From positions 70,823,649-70,887,648 of the forward strand of contig NC_092039.1 in the NCBI RefSeq assembly GCF_003086295.3: a DNA stretch of 64,000 bases. Direction: 5' to 3'. Made by a program: the position numbers and the translations under genes. The stretch comes from Arachis hypogaea. Its lineage: Eukaryota > Streptophyta > Magnoliopsida > Fabales > Fabaceae. The notes under the pieces are model-generated. The model searched no databases, was not told the origin of the DNA, and worked only from the letters and a program-made list of their open reading frames with translations. The stretch's first letter is position 1. Each line of letters starts with the position of its first letter. Below are positions 9,722 through 20,067 of the stretch, piece by piece.

Positions 9722-11389
9722 TAAACAATAGCATGTCCTCATGCTATATCCAAGGTAAAAAGTAAGGTTGAAGTGGTGGAATGCCATGTAATGCAATCTA
9801 ATCTAAATGCAACTACCTAAATGAGTCATGCAATCCTAATTTTATTCACTCATATATAAAGCTTACATGTATTAAATCAGTTCACATTCTCAAGGAATCA
9901 TATGTACATAGCCAACCTTGAATCATGTTAAAGCACTTTTACACTTGAGATGGGAAGAAAAATATTTTATAAACTTGCAAGACAATTAACAAATTAAGCA
10001 TAGATATATGTTGATGAGTTATTGAACCCTCATTGGATTTTGTGTTTACTCTCTAATCACTCAGTGTTTATTGGGTTAATCACTCTATTCTTCTTTTTAT
10101 CCTTACTTTCTATAACTTTGTTCTTCATCTAACCAATCAACAATTATAAAATATAAACATACCAAAAATCATGAGGTCTTTAATTAAGGTTGTAATGGGG
10201 CCAAGGTAAAGGTAAGGGTATATGTATAAGGCTAAGTGAGCTAATAAGTGAATCCTTAATTGGTCTAAGATATCACCTAACATACATAATTTCTAGAGCA
10301 AAGCTTCTTTACCTGTTTTCCCATGTTTTTCCCACTTTTGATATTACATGCTCATGCATTAGTTTTAATTTTTGCTCCATGTGCACTTGCTTTAATTTTC
10401 ATTTTTTTAAATGCACATGGTAATTAATTATTTTAATTTTACATGAGCATGCTTCCCAAAACATATTTATTCTTTTCAACTCTTCTACCTTTGTTTCTAA
10501 CATCCATGTTCCCATAAAGTTTTCCCCACACTTAAACAATTACACAATTTCTATCTTAAGCTAACCAAGGATTCAACTTGGGATTTTTTTAATTTGCTTT
10601 TCTGCTTAAGGCTAGTAATGTAGTTATAAGACAAGGGGGATTAAAGCTCAAGGGGGCTAACAAGGATGACATAAAAGGTAAGCTTTATTTGGGATAAGTG
10701 AGTTAATAATCAAACATGGCCTCAATCACTCTCTTGGTATGTATCTATATTCTATAATCGGACATATAGATTAAAACAAAGCAAAGAACACCAAAGAAGG
10801 ATGGAACACACAGGAATAAAATATTATGGTTTAAATGTAACCATAAAATTAAGCTCAAAACTCACAGGCTGTATGTTCTCAAACTCATAAATCATATATC
10901 ATTCATATATGTCATGCAGGTTTAGTTAAAATTTCCTATTATTCTCATAAAAAATTGTTTTGGGTGGCCTTTAAGGTTTTAGTGTTTCTCCTTGATGAAA
11001 TGTTGTTAACTAACTAACATGTAATGCTATATATACAAGGTGTAGATTGTTTCTATTCTGTTAAAGTCTCTAGCTTACTTCCTTTTTATTTTTCAATCAA
11101 GTCAACTATCATATACTAAAAAGGATAAACTATACTAATTAATCCACTTAAAATAAAACTAGTAAACTAATGTGCAAATCAAGCTAAAATATCCAAAGTA
11201 GTATACATATAGCTCAAAGTGCAAAATGCAAAAGGTACAATAAAAAGCAAAAAGAGAAAAATATGCAAAAATACAGAAAATGAACAAAATAAGAGAGAGT
11301 TTGTAGTGGTTCACCAAAATAAAGATACGCCAGAGATGGCAACCTCCCCACACTTAAACAATAGCATCGTCCTCGATGCTCACTGAAGC
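9722..11389 (-). other. 3' noncoding region of element C
   Basis: AT-rich, with no supported ORF. It holds a terminal tetraloop hairpin (9727-9744), a PPT-like TTGTTTAAGTGTGGGGA on the minus strand at about 10526-10542, and the same motif at about 11342-11358. The last is next to a second tetraloop hairpin, AGCATCG-AGGA-CGATGCT (about 11363-11380), just after the ORF2 end. Confidence 0.55.
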
Positions 11390-12833
11390 TGGGTGTGAAG
11401 GAGTGTCATCTCTAGAAGGATGGGTAGCTGGAGTCTATGTGGTGGTGGTCTGAGGATCTGGCTACTGCAGAGGAGGTGCTGACTGTATAGGGATCTCGGG
11501 ATCTGCAGCCTGGATCTGATGTGGGACCTCATGCTGTGGTGCAGCCTGCTCTGTGCCTGCCTGCTCTGTCTCTCTCTGTGGATGGGTCTCCTCCTCATGC
11601 TCATCCGCCTCCTCCTCAGATGGCTCCGATGGTGTGTCAGGCTCGGAGGGGATGTCACTGCCAGATCGTATCAACAGCTTCAGGTGCTCTTAACGTCGCC
11701 GGCTGCGACGCTCAGATCTTTCATACCGGCGCCGGTTGCGGCGCTCCATCCTGTCTAGTTGCTGAAACAAGCGGTGCACTAGGTGATAAACTGGCTCTGA
11801 GGCAGGTGGAGGTACAGTAGTGGTAGCAGGGGTAGCTGTGGAGGAAGAAGGACCAGCGGAAGGTGTGGCTGTCTCATCAATAGTAGTGAAGGGTGGGGTC
11901 TGTAGCCCAAAGCTAGAAAGTTCCTACTGTGAGGAATAATCTTCCTACAGTTTGCAGCCGGTGGCTTCTCATCGGCATCCTCCCAAGGCACGTCAACTCG
12001 ACGGCCAGCTGTGTAACCAAATAGGGAAAGGGAAGAGTGCCTCGGACGTGGACCCTGGCTATGTAGGACTGGATAAAGCATGGCAGGTACAGGTCCTTAC
12101 CCTCCATCACACACCAAAGGAGGGTGATTATAGCGGCCGGTATCACGGTCTCATGGGTACTCGGCATAACATAGTTGCTCAAGAGCTGGTGTCATAGCCG
12201 AGCCTCATCATTTAAGTAAATCCGCTTGATTCCCTTAGGCATGGTGGTGTCCTGACCCAATTCCCATGGAACAGTCGGGTCAAGGGCAATTCTCGCCTTG
12301 ATTGCATCCCAATCAAATCGCATAAAGCGCATGTCCTCCTCAGCCCTTTTGTAACCATCTGGCTGATTGGACTTTGGTGGGAGCTGCAGAATGTCCTCAA
12401 TGGCCTCTTCAGTGACCAATATCTGCTTGCCTCTTAGGTTCACTGCATCCAGGGAAGTGATGAAGTAATTGCAGTAAAATTCCTTTACCCAAGATGCATT
12501 GACCTCTGTAAGGTTTCTCTCCAGGAAGAACCAGCCTCTTTCTTTGATCTAATCAGAGGTGTATTGCTGGAGTTCATTTGGGATTTCCAGAGTCCGCTCT
12601 AAGTACAGGTTTCTGGAGGTTGCAAACGCCGGATATTTCAACTCGCAGTATCGGTTTGCAAACCTTATGGGATCAGTAGCAGGGAGTAGCTGGTCAGCCT
12701 TCTCCTGCGCGGTACAGTGTTTCTCCCGTTAGGAGGCATCATGCATAAGATCTTTGATAGACATAGATGAATCTCCTCTTTTACGTTTGCCAGTGGTAGC
12801 CTTTCCTTTTCCCTTTCTCTGGGAATCTGACAT
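11390..12833 (-). pseudogene. ORF2 of element C (putative plant transposon protein), broken
   Basis: The ATG at 12833-12831 follows a splice-acceptor-like tract. The N-terminus is basic (KGKGKATTGKRKRG). The middle block resembles the putative plant transposon protein domain: a WVKEFYCNY segment, an ILQLPPK segment and a DTTMPKGIKR segment, the latter two near 12220-12410. The C-terminal part is acidic and Glu/Pro/Gln-rich (11462-11674) and lies in another frame, so there is at least one frameshift near 11690-11900. In-frame stops occur near 12190, 12550 and 12730. It corresponds by position and domain to ORF2 of D and J, but is clearly diverged from both. Confidence 0.7.
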
Positions 12834-12862
12834 CCTGAAAAACAGAAAACCAGGATATAATA
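12834..12862 (-). promoter_or_regulatory. Putative 3' splice site directly before C ORF2
   Basis: On the minus strand a pyrimidine-rich tract (TTTTCTGTTTTTCAG) ends 1 nt before the ORF2 ATG. This is a good plant acceptor by eye. It suggests ORF2 could be read from a spliced message. I could not fix a matching donor. Confidence 0.4.
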
Positions 12863-13901
12863 AAAATAGGAAAGCAAATAGGCAAATAAGTTGATGATGA
12901 TTCAGATAGAAATAGAAATAGCAAAAATTGGAATCAAAAATCAAAAATGCAATTTATGAACCAGGAGATCAAAGAAAACAAAAATGCGTGCCCTGGCATT
13001 CATGAATTAGTTTGGTGAAATCTAAGGAAAGCACGGTTGAAAATGCCAAAACCAAGACATGAATGGAAACATTTTACAGAAAATTGGGCAGCATTTCGGC
13101 TAAAATTGGACTGTCCCGGAAATAAAAAGCAACAAGATAGTTCATATGAATAAAAAATAAAGCTGCAATTACATATAAGGAGTATGAACATGAAAAATGC
13201 AATGTAAAAAGCAGCATGAAACAAGAAAGTACAACATATGAACAATAGCAACATCACAGAAATATCAGAATTGCAAAAATTATAAAGCAAGAAACATGAA
13301 CAGCGCAATTATCAGGCCTAAATCCACTAACCACATCCTAGGCTACCTAACAACCTAGAATCCACTACAACATGCATATCGAACTAGCCTAATGATAAAT
13401 GTAAATACAAAAAAATATGGGATGAACTAAGAATGATAGAAGGGGGCGTTCTGCGGAACCTGGTAGGCGAATGAAGGAGAGTGGGGCAGAGAAGTGACTG
13501 GGGGGATAGTGGCAGTGGTGTCCGGCGCGGCGGAGGACGCTGGCGCGGCTGTTGTGGCTGCTGTTCGAGGCAGGGGGTTCGGTAAGGTAACATGGGATGG
13601 GGGGAAAGGTTGGGACAGGGGGTTGAGGGTGGTGGTGGTTGGAGGTGGCGCGGCTATTGGCAACGCGGTGGGCGGCGATCGCGGAGGGGGCAGCGGCGGT
13701 GGAGGGAGAAGAGGAGAGGAAGAAGAAGAGAGATGGGGGAAGGAAGGGGGTTGGCGTGGTGGTTGGTTCTGGGTGGTCGACAGGGGCGGGGGTGGCCGAT
13801 GGTGGTGGCTGGGTGGTTGGAGAAGAAGAAAGGGAGGAGAGGGTTTTGGGGTGGGGCGCGACAGATAGGGTTCGCGTGACTTGGGGGGTTATAAATTTGA
13901 A
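12863..13901 (-). other. ORF2 leader region of element C, with a GC-rich segment
   Basis: 12863-13380 is AT-rich with no supported ORF. About 13440-13880 is strongly purine/pyrimidine-skewed and GC-rich. It leaves Pro/Ser-rich frames open on the minus strand (for example 13389-14024) and Gly/Arg-rich frames on the plus strand. I see no recognisable domain and treat these as composition-driven. A weak TATA-like TTTATAA (minus, 13889-13895) lies at its upstream edge. Confidence 0.5.
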
Positions 13902-14366
13902 TCGAGGCGATCGCGTGGAGCACGCGGTCGCGTGGCTGGGGTGTAGTAGGGGTGACGCGATCGCGTGGGTTGCGCGATCGCGTGGAATGGGTAAAAGAGG
14001 GAATGACGCGATCGCCTGAGGCATGCGATCGCGTGGCTGGAAATTGTGCTAAATGCACGATTCCAACGTCGTGTCAGCGCAACTCTCTGTCTCCTTTGGG
14101 GTGGTGTGCAATCCTCGCGACGCGATCGCGTCGCTCACGCTGTCGCGTGGGATTAATGTTTGTGCATGTGACGCGATCGTGTCAGGGACGTGACCGCGTG
14201 GTTCATTTTGTGCGAAACGTACAATGGCCACACGATTCCAACCTAGCTTTCTGGGCGTTGGATCTTTACGCCGATTTCCAGGTCACGCGACCGCGTGATT
14301 GACGCGGACGCGTGGGGGGTGTTTTATCGCAATGGACGCGATCGCATGAGTGATGCGGTCGCGTCC
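13902..14366 (-). repeat. Internal palindrome array of element C (core GCGATCGC)
   Basis: Seven doublets of about 32 bp, each made of two near-palindromes of the type ACGCGATCGCGT about 8 nt apart. They start near 13902, 13953, 14004, 14119, 14170, 14283 and 14334. The same doublet type lies in C's own LTR (about 17299-17480). CpG-dense. Confidence 0.85.
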
Positions 14367-14498
14367 CACGCCCATTTTTTTTTACTGAATGCAAAATGCA
14401 ATGCCAATATGAATGTTATGCAAAACTCCAGGTTCAATACAATAAAATAAAATAAAACTTGAAAACAAATGAAAATGAGGAAGGAACGATCATACCAT

Positions 14499-14548
14499 GG
14501 TGGGTTGTCTCCCACCTAGCACTTTTAGTTAAAGTCCTTAAGTTGGAC
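14499..14548 (-). promoter_or_regulatory. Conserved twin hairpin (element C copy)
   Basis: On the minus strand: hairpin 1 GTCC-AACTTAA-GGAC (14534-14548), hairpin 2 stem GGTGGG / CCCACC with loop AGACAA (14499-14516). Stem bases differ from the other copies but still pair. It lies about 225 nt downstream of the ORF1 end, farther than in A, D, G or J. Confidence 0.65.
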
Positions 14549-14773
14549 ATTTGATGAGCTTCCTGTTATGGTGGCTTGTGCTTGAATTCGTCCAGAAATC
14601 TCCACTAGTGTTTGGAATGCCAGCATCCTCTGGGGTCCCAAACAAAGTACGCAAAGCTCTTGTGTGAGTTCAAACAGGCTTGTAGGCTCCCGGAGTGTTG
14701 AATGTCAGAATAGACTACAGGATCCCAAACTTTTCTTCTATACCCATCTTTGTCTTGATCTACATTGTTTCAG

Positions 14774-16132
14774 TCAGGTGAGGAGTAATCCGAATTCTCA
14801 CTACAGTGACAAAACAGCTTCTGAGATCCCTTAGATTGAGCTTGACACCAATTCCTGCACCTCAAATTGAAGTGCGAAACCTCATTGAATCTTGCATACC
14901 ATCGCTAAGTGCAAATCATTTCCCTTTTTCTCTTAAAGTCGCAGAGAGCTCTAAGCTGGCCATCTGTCTCAAGCAAACCATATTCAAGTGGAAAATTGAA
15001 GATAAATGTCAAGGATTTTACCCACTTGAAGTTTGTGTTGAGTGGTAGTGGCCTTGGGGTCAGTGTTTCCAGTGGTTCTGCAAGCTCTACTCCCTTGTAG
15101 TCTTCTGTGAATTCCTCTACTTCCTTGCAAACCTTTTCCATTCCAGCCATGTCCTGGTCAAAGTCTTCCATGTCTTCCTCATCACTTTAGTCATAACTAG
15201 GAGGTTGAGAAAAGTCAACCTCTGCATCATCTTCGTATTCACTTGGGGACGATTCTTCTGTCTCAAAGAATTCACTTGCGGATGCAAGTTCATCACTAGG
15301 AGGACTTGACTGGTGATCATCATCTTCAAGGAAACATGTGTCTTGGGTAATTCCATCTAGTTCATCATAAGATATCTGCATTGAGGGCTGCGCAACATCC
15401 TCTTTAGCATCAATTGTAACATCCTTGACGGAGTTCTCCACAACTCTGGATTCAGGTGGTGGTTCGGCATCTCCTAAATCTTCAACCAATTCTTCTTCTT
15501 CTGCAATGACAGCGCCCTCTACTTGTTCCAATACGAAGTTAAGCTCTATGCTATCCACTGGAGTCTCTAGTGTCTTCTTCGTGCTGCGTTCTTCATTAAA
15601 TTCTCCACATGAAGCCATGGGAGTCTGTCGAGTGTCCGAACGTCTAGAAGATAATTGATTTATTGCTTGCTCCAGTTGATGAAGGGTTGCATTGAACTGG
15701 TTTACTGATTCCTCAAAGCGAACCTGTGATTCTTGGTTTGGTGGATATGGACATGGTGCATAAGGGAGTGGTGGTTCTTGGGAGTAATTAGATTGGCGTT
15801 GGGGTGGATAAGGATCCTGTGGTAGTGAATGATGAAAAGAAGCTTGTGAGTGTGGTGGTTCGAAGTTATGTCGAGAGGATGGTCTCTGAGCACAGGGTGG
15901 GGCTTGTTGGTAGCTACTAGGCGGTCCACCAAATTTTTCAACTGGGTATGCATTGTAGAATGGTCGTTGTCCATGATATCTTGGAGGGTGTTGTTGCCTA
16001 AAGGGTTGATTAGATCCTCTTGGCTCCATCCATCCTTGATTGGTCTGACCTTGATGCATATTCCTACTGTGGTTTCTATTTCCTTCAACAAAGTTAGAAC
16101 CAAACTCAAAGCGAGAGGGGTGAGAATTCATA
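14774..16132 (-). pseudogene. ORF1 of element C, unrecognised protein, two in-frame stops
   Basis: The ATG at 16132 gives a product starting MNSHPSRFEF, about 450 codons to TGA at 14776-14774. Stops interrupt it at 15189-15187 (TAA) and 14907-14905 (TAG). Residues 1 to about 125 are rich in Pro, Gln, His and Tyr. A possible coiled coil follows (ESVNQFNATLHQLEQAINQL). Residues about 190-315 are strongly acidic. The C-terminal part has an FPLEYGLL segment and several cysteines (RCRNWC, FCHC). It occupies the gag position and is shared with C', so it is an element gene, but I see no gag, protease or pol domain. It could be a diverged gag analogue or a captured sequence. Confidence 0.6.
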
Positions 16133-16255
16133 GTAGTTATCAGAAATAAGGGGAAAAAGGAGAAAAAAATAAACAAGTAAAGGAAAAAATATATATATAT
16201 ATTTTTTTGAAAAAAAATATTTACAATAACCAATAATAAGCCACACGTTTGCAAT

Positions 16256-16273
16256 TCCCCCGCAACGGCGCCA
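16256..16273 (-). other. Primer-binding site of element C (tRNA-Asp type)
   Basis: The minus strand reads TGGCGCCGTTGCGGGGGA, complementary to the tRNA-Asp 3' end with one change, 3 nt from the LTR edge at 16277. Confidence 0.85.
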
Positions 16274-16276
16274 TTT

Positions 16277-17786
16277 TGACGTTAGGATTTTTGCTAGTAA
16301 AGAATTTTATAAAATTACGTTGTAAGTATAGATTCTAAACCAACAAGAATCCCTTCGTACAAACGTTTTGGTTGTCACAAGTAACAAACCCCTAAATAAA
16401 TTGATAACCGAAGTATTTAAACCTCGGGTCGTCTTCTCAAGGAATTACAGGAAAGTATGTTTTTATTATTGGTTATGAAGGTTGTAAATTAGGGTTTTGA
16501 GAACGAGGAATGAATATGGCAATTAATTTAAATGACAATTAAAATGAATAAATACTGTAAAACAAACCTTTTGGCACGGTATGAGAAATTGGAAGTCTAG
16601 ACTCAGTTATTCTTATCAATAATAATGAAAGTTGAATCTTAATTCCACTTAGTTAACCTTTGCTAAAGCAGAGGAAAGTCAAGGGACTAATTAGTTTGAC
16701 CTTCAAATCCTATTTATTTCCTAAGAAAAGGTTGGGATTATTGAAGTTAAATTCAATTAGCGAAGATAACAGTTATCAATTATGTTGAGCTAAGATAACT
16801 CCTGAGTTACTGATTTCTTAACAAAGACCAAAAAGGAAAAAGTAAATTAATTCTACTGGAATGAAAATGTCTTCAGATTGGGAATAATCAATGGCATAAA
16901 TAAAAGAAGGCAATATTAAACTGAAATACCTCAAATAACATTAAATAAGAAAATCATCATGAATGTGGCATAAGCCAAATAGGCAACATAACTAATATAA
17001 GCATTAAAGTATCTGAGAATAAGAGATAAATATAAAGTAAAAGAACAGTGAACCTGGGATTGAGAGTCACTCCTAAAACTAAGAGAAGTCCTAAATCCTA
17101 ATCCTAAAGAGAGAGGAGAGAACCTCTCTCCAACTAAACCTAAATCATGGAAAGTAACTAAAAATTGGAGATTCCCTGAATGGATGCATTCCCACACTTC
17201 ATAACCTCTGGTTTATGCCTTCTGGACTTGGATTTGGGCCAAAAAGGGCTTCAGAATCCGCTATGAGCGTTTTCTGCAATTTTTGGTGCGTAGCCTCTGT
17301 CACGCGTCCGCGTGGGTCACGCGGTCGCGTCAATTAGAGTCTTCATTGTCGCGCGGTCACGTCAGTCATGCGGCCGCATCATAGGTGTTCTTCTTTAGGC
17401 GCGCGGTCGCGTCAGTCATGCGGCTACGTCGCTACTTCTTCGCGCTTGGCATGCGGTCGCGTCGTCCATGCGGTCGCGTCGCTGCCAGTTCCTTCACAAA
17501 CTCCATTTTATGCTTTCCTTCCATTTTTGTATGTTTTCTTTTCCATCCTTTAAGTCATTCCTGCCTTAGAAGATCTGAAACTACTCAACACACTAATCAT
17601 GGCATCGAATGGAAATAAAGGTAATTAAAATAATTAATTTTAATGCATAGAAAACATGTTTTTCACATACATCACATAATAAGGAAGGGAAAGTAAAACC
17701 ATGCAATTAATATGAATATGTGGGTGAAGGATTGAATAAATCACTCAAACTAAGCACAAAATATATCACAAAATATGGGTTTATCG
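16277..17786 (-). repeat. 5' LTR of element C
   Basis: In element sense it starts CGATAAACC (TGATAAACC in C', so one substitution at the terminus) and ends ...ACGTCA. A U3 array of CG-rich near-palindromes (GCGGTCGCGTC, CACGCGTCCGCGTGG) lies at about 17299-17480. The site corresponding to the C' TATA box is decayed (near 17200). It aligns to 599-2005. Confidence 0.85.
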
Positions 17787-18280
17787 TTGCCTTTGGCATC
17801 CCAGGGTCTTATATCCTACATCACTGGGCACTGTTACCATACCGAGAACCTCCAATTCTCATACCATATTTCTATTATGTTTTTCAGATGCAGGTCGCAA
17901 CCCACCTCAGTGAGTCGTTTTGGATGGTGACAGGAGTGGAGGATATTGGATTCTTTTGGAGTCTTTTGTTTATTTTGTTTATACATCTCTCACTTTTGTA
18001 TTTTTTTTCCTAGAGGCTTGTATATGAGAGAACAAAACTTGTATAAGCTGTTTTCAAACTGTCAGGTTTCTATATGGTCTGTATATGGCTAGCCGGCTTA
18101 AACTCCGTGAGCCATGGCTAGTTTCTTATCATATTATACACTTACTTTTTGTTATATTACCTTTGTATCTTGTGTGTTAAGTTAGTAGCTTTGATATGTA
18201 TGAGCTTATAATTGTCATAATCGTTGATTAATCTTTTCATTACGAAGCGAGTTAACGCTTAGGCTACTTAGGGTGTTACA
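17787..18280 (+). repeat. 5' LTR of element B, right part
   Basis: It matches 33484-34085 of the 3' LTR and ends GGGTGTTACA, as that LTR does. It lacks about 100 bp present in the 3' LTR around 33890-34010, including the AT microsatellite. A TTTTTCAG-ATG acceptor-like site lies at about 17880-17890. Confidence 0.88.
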
Positions 18281-18285
18281 TTTAG

Positions 18286-18300
18286 TGGTATCAAAGTGGT
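18286..18300 (+). other. Primer-binding site of element B (initiator tRNA-Met type)
   Basis: TGGTATCAAAGTGGT, 5 nt after the LTR end. It is close to TGGTATCAGAGC, the usual plant initiator-Met PBS. It is distinct from the tRNA-Asp sites of the other elements. Confidence 0.85.
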
Positions 18301-18506
18301 TCATCCTCATGAGCCCAAGGGATGGACTGATTGTGCTTTATTGCATACTCTGTGTGTCTTTTCTTTTATGCTATTTAGGTTATCTACTTGATATTTCATA
18401 GCATGCTTGTTTGCGAGTGCCTGTTTGGGATAATTAAAGCACTAGACTTTTGATATTGAGACTGATCACCTTGATATCGATTGTTTGGTGTAGACAGGAA
18501 CCCTAC

Positions 18507-19612
18507 ATGGCCACTTGTGGATGAGGTTGAACACGAACACGAGAAAGTAAGAACGAGCAACCAGCTGACAATCATGCTAAATTTATGGCGGCAATGGCGA
18601 ATCTTGCTAATACCATGGAAGCTAATGCTGCTGCAACTCTGCAAGCTGTGCAGAGGTTAGGCCAACCGGCCAGGAATGGACATGGCAATAAGAATGGTGA
18701 AGGGAACGCCAACGATAATGCTGAGGGTAACGGCGATAACACGGGAGGAGTTTTGATGACCTTGGCGATATTCCTCAAGGTTCATCTGCCAACTTTCTGC
18801 AGATCCACAAATCTTATTGAAGCGGCCACTGGTTCCAAGCCATGGAGCATGCTTTACAGGCGTAACATGTTCCCCACGATCAATATGTCGAGTTTGCCGC
18901 TTATCAGGTAGCGGGAGAGGCCCAGCCCTGGTGGCAAGCTGAGTGCCGTTTGCTACAACTTTAGAACCCCAACATTCTGTGGGATGTGTTCTGAACGGCC
19001 TTTTATAAGAAGTACTTTCCTGAGTCTGCAAGGAAAGTGAAGGAGATGGAGCTAATGCAGCTGAAGCAAGGTTCCATGTCTGTGGCTGAATACACCAACA
19101 AGTTTGAGGAGCTCTGTAGGTTTTCTCGAGTCTGTCAGGGTGACCCGGAGACTTTCGAGAGCTGGAGGTGTATTAAGTACCAGAGGGGTTTAAAGGATAA
19201 TATTATGACTGTTGTGTCTCCTTTGGAGATTCGTGTCTTCTTTGACTTAGTGAACAAGGCTAGAGTAGTGGAAGACTATGCCAAGACCGTGGCGGCATCT
19301 GAAGACACTCATGGAGGGAGCTCTAGTCGGGGGAGTGGCAAGTATTTTCATCTGAGAAGACAAAGTTTCAAGAGAGGAGGATATGCGCCTCAAGGCCAAG
19401 GGGGCTTCAGAAAGAACAATCAGAACCAATTTCAGTATGCTAAGGGAAGAGGAAATTAGAGTAAGAATTCTTCGAATTTGACTTGTGTATGTTGTGGGCG
19501 TTTCCATCCTTATGACTCATGCAAAATTGGTTTAGGTGATTGTGGGTTGCCTGACCACATTGTGAGAATTGCCCTCATAGGAGGAATCAGAATGCAGGCC
19601 AAAGTTAGCATC
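18507..19612 (+). pseudogene. gag of element B (Tekay-type), broken
   Basis: Capsid/nucleocapsid region. The ATG at 18507 is followed at once by stops. An Ala/Asn-rich stretch (18585-18760) is followed by the retrotransposon gag domain: the block 19037-19300 has MELMQLKQGSMSVAEY and a YQRGL motif. A basic Gly/Arg/Gln-rich linker (19310-19460) precedes a zinc-knuckle remnant with CVCCGRFH at about 19485-19525. Frames change near 18910-19030 and 19459. The protease ORF follows directly. Confidence 0.78.
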
Positions 19613-19629
19613 TAAGTCGAGTCTTTGCT

Positions 19630-20067
19630 GTGAATGCCAAGTATGCTTCCAAGGAGGATCCATTGATGAGAGGTATATGTCTAATTGGTAATAAATCCTT
19701 AGTTGCATTATATGATACTGGAGCTTCGCATTCGTTTATTTCGTTAACTAATGTTGAGCAATTAGGCTTGAAAGTGTCAGAGTTACCTTTTGATCTGCAT
19801 GTACATACTCCACATCAAACAGTTATGACTAGGTCAGGTTGTAGACAAGTAGGTTTCAAGCTTGAGGGTAGAGACTTTGTGCACGATTTGATTTGTTTAC
19901 CAATGGTGGGGCTAGAAATGATTTTGGGGTTTGATTGGTTATCGAAGAATCGGGTTTTTTTGGATTGCTCTGAATGGACTATTCGGTTTATGCCAGGAGA
20001 AGACAATGGAGCAGTGATAGCTACAGGATATTACCTGAGCTCTGTAATGGTGAATTGTAGTGGGGAG
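19630..20067 (+). CDS. Protease domain of element B (3' end cut by element A)
   Basis: Retropepsin-like aspartic protease, which cleaves the gag-pol polyprotein. The active-site motif is DTGASHSFIS, followed by a GLEMILGFDWL segment (the flap-to-C-terminal Gly-hydrophobic-Asp-Trp-Leu motif typical of Ty3/gypsy proteases). The frame is open to 20067, where A is inserted. Reading resumes in pol at 27611 after one copy of the GGGAG target. In an uninterrupted element this would be one polyprotein with RT. No stop lies inside this piece. Confidence 0.82.

Larger units (their letters stand above)
9722..17786 (-). mobile_element. Element C: non-autonomous LTR element lacking its 3' LTR
   Basis: In element sense: 5' LTR (17786-16277), PBS, unknown ORF1, twin hairpin, palindrome array, ORF2, 3' region. 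TTGCC flanks both ends (9717-9721 and 17787-17791). The left end is not an LTR: it stops at TTGTTTA, just past a tetraloop hairpin TAGCATG-AGGA-CATGCTA (9727-9744), which is where the PPT and 3' LTR should begin. I found no match to its LTR between 9722 and 11340. No RT, RNase H or integrase is seen. Confidence 0.75.

Noticed and set aside
13389..14058. Pro/Ser-rich ORF of 211 codons (minus) and Gly/Arg-rich ORFs (plus)
   Set aside because: Composition-driven, open on both strands, no recognisable domain. Kept only as a GC-rich segment.
17720..18013. 97-codon ORF with hydrophobic segments
   Set aside because: It spans the junction between the C LTR and the B LTR, so it is a chance reading frame across an insertion boundary.
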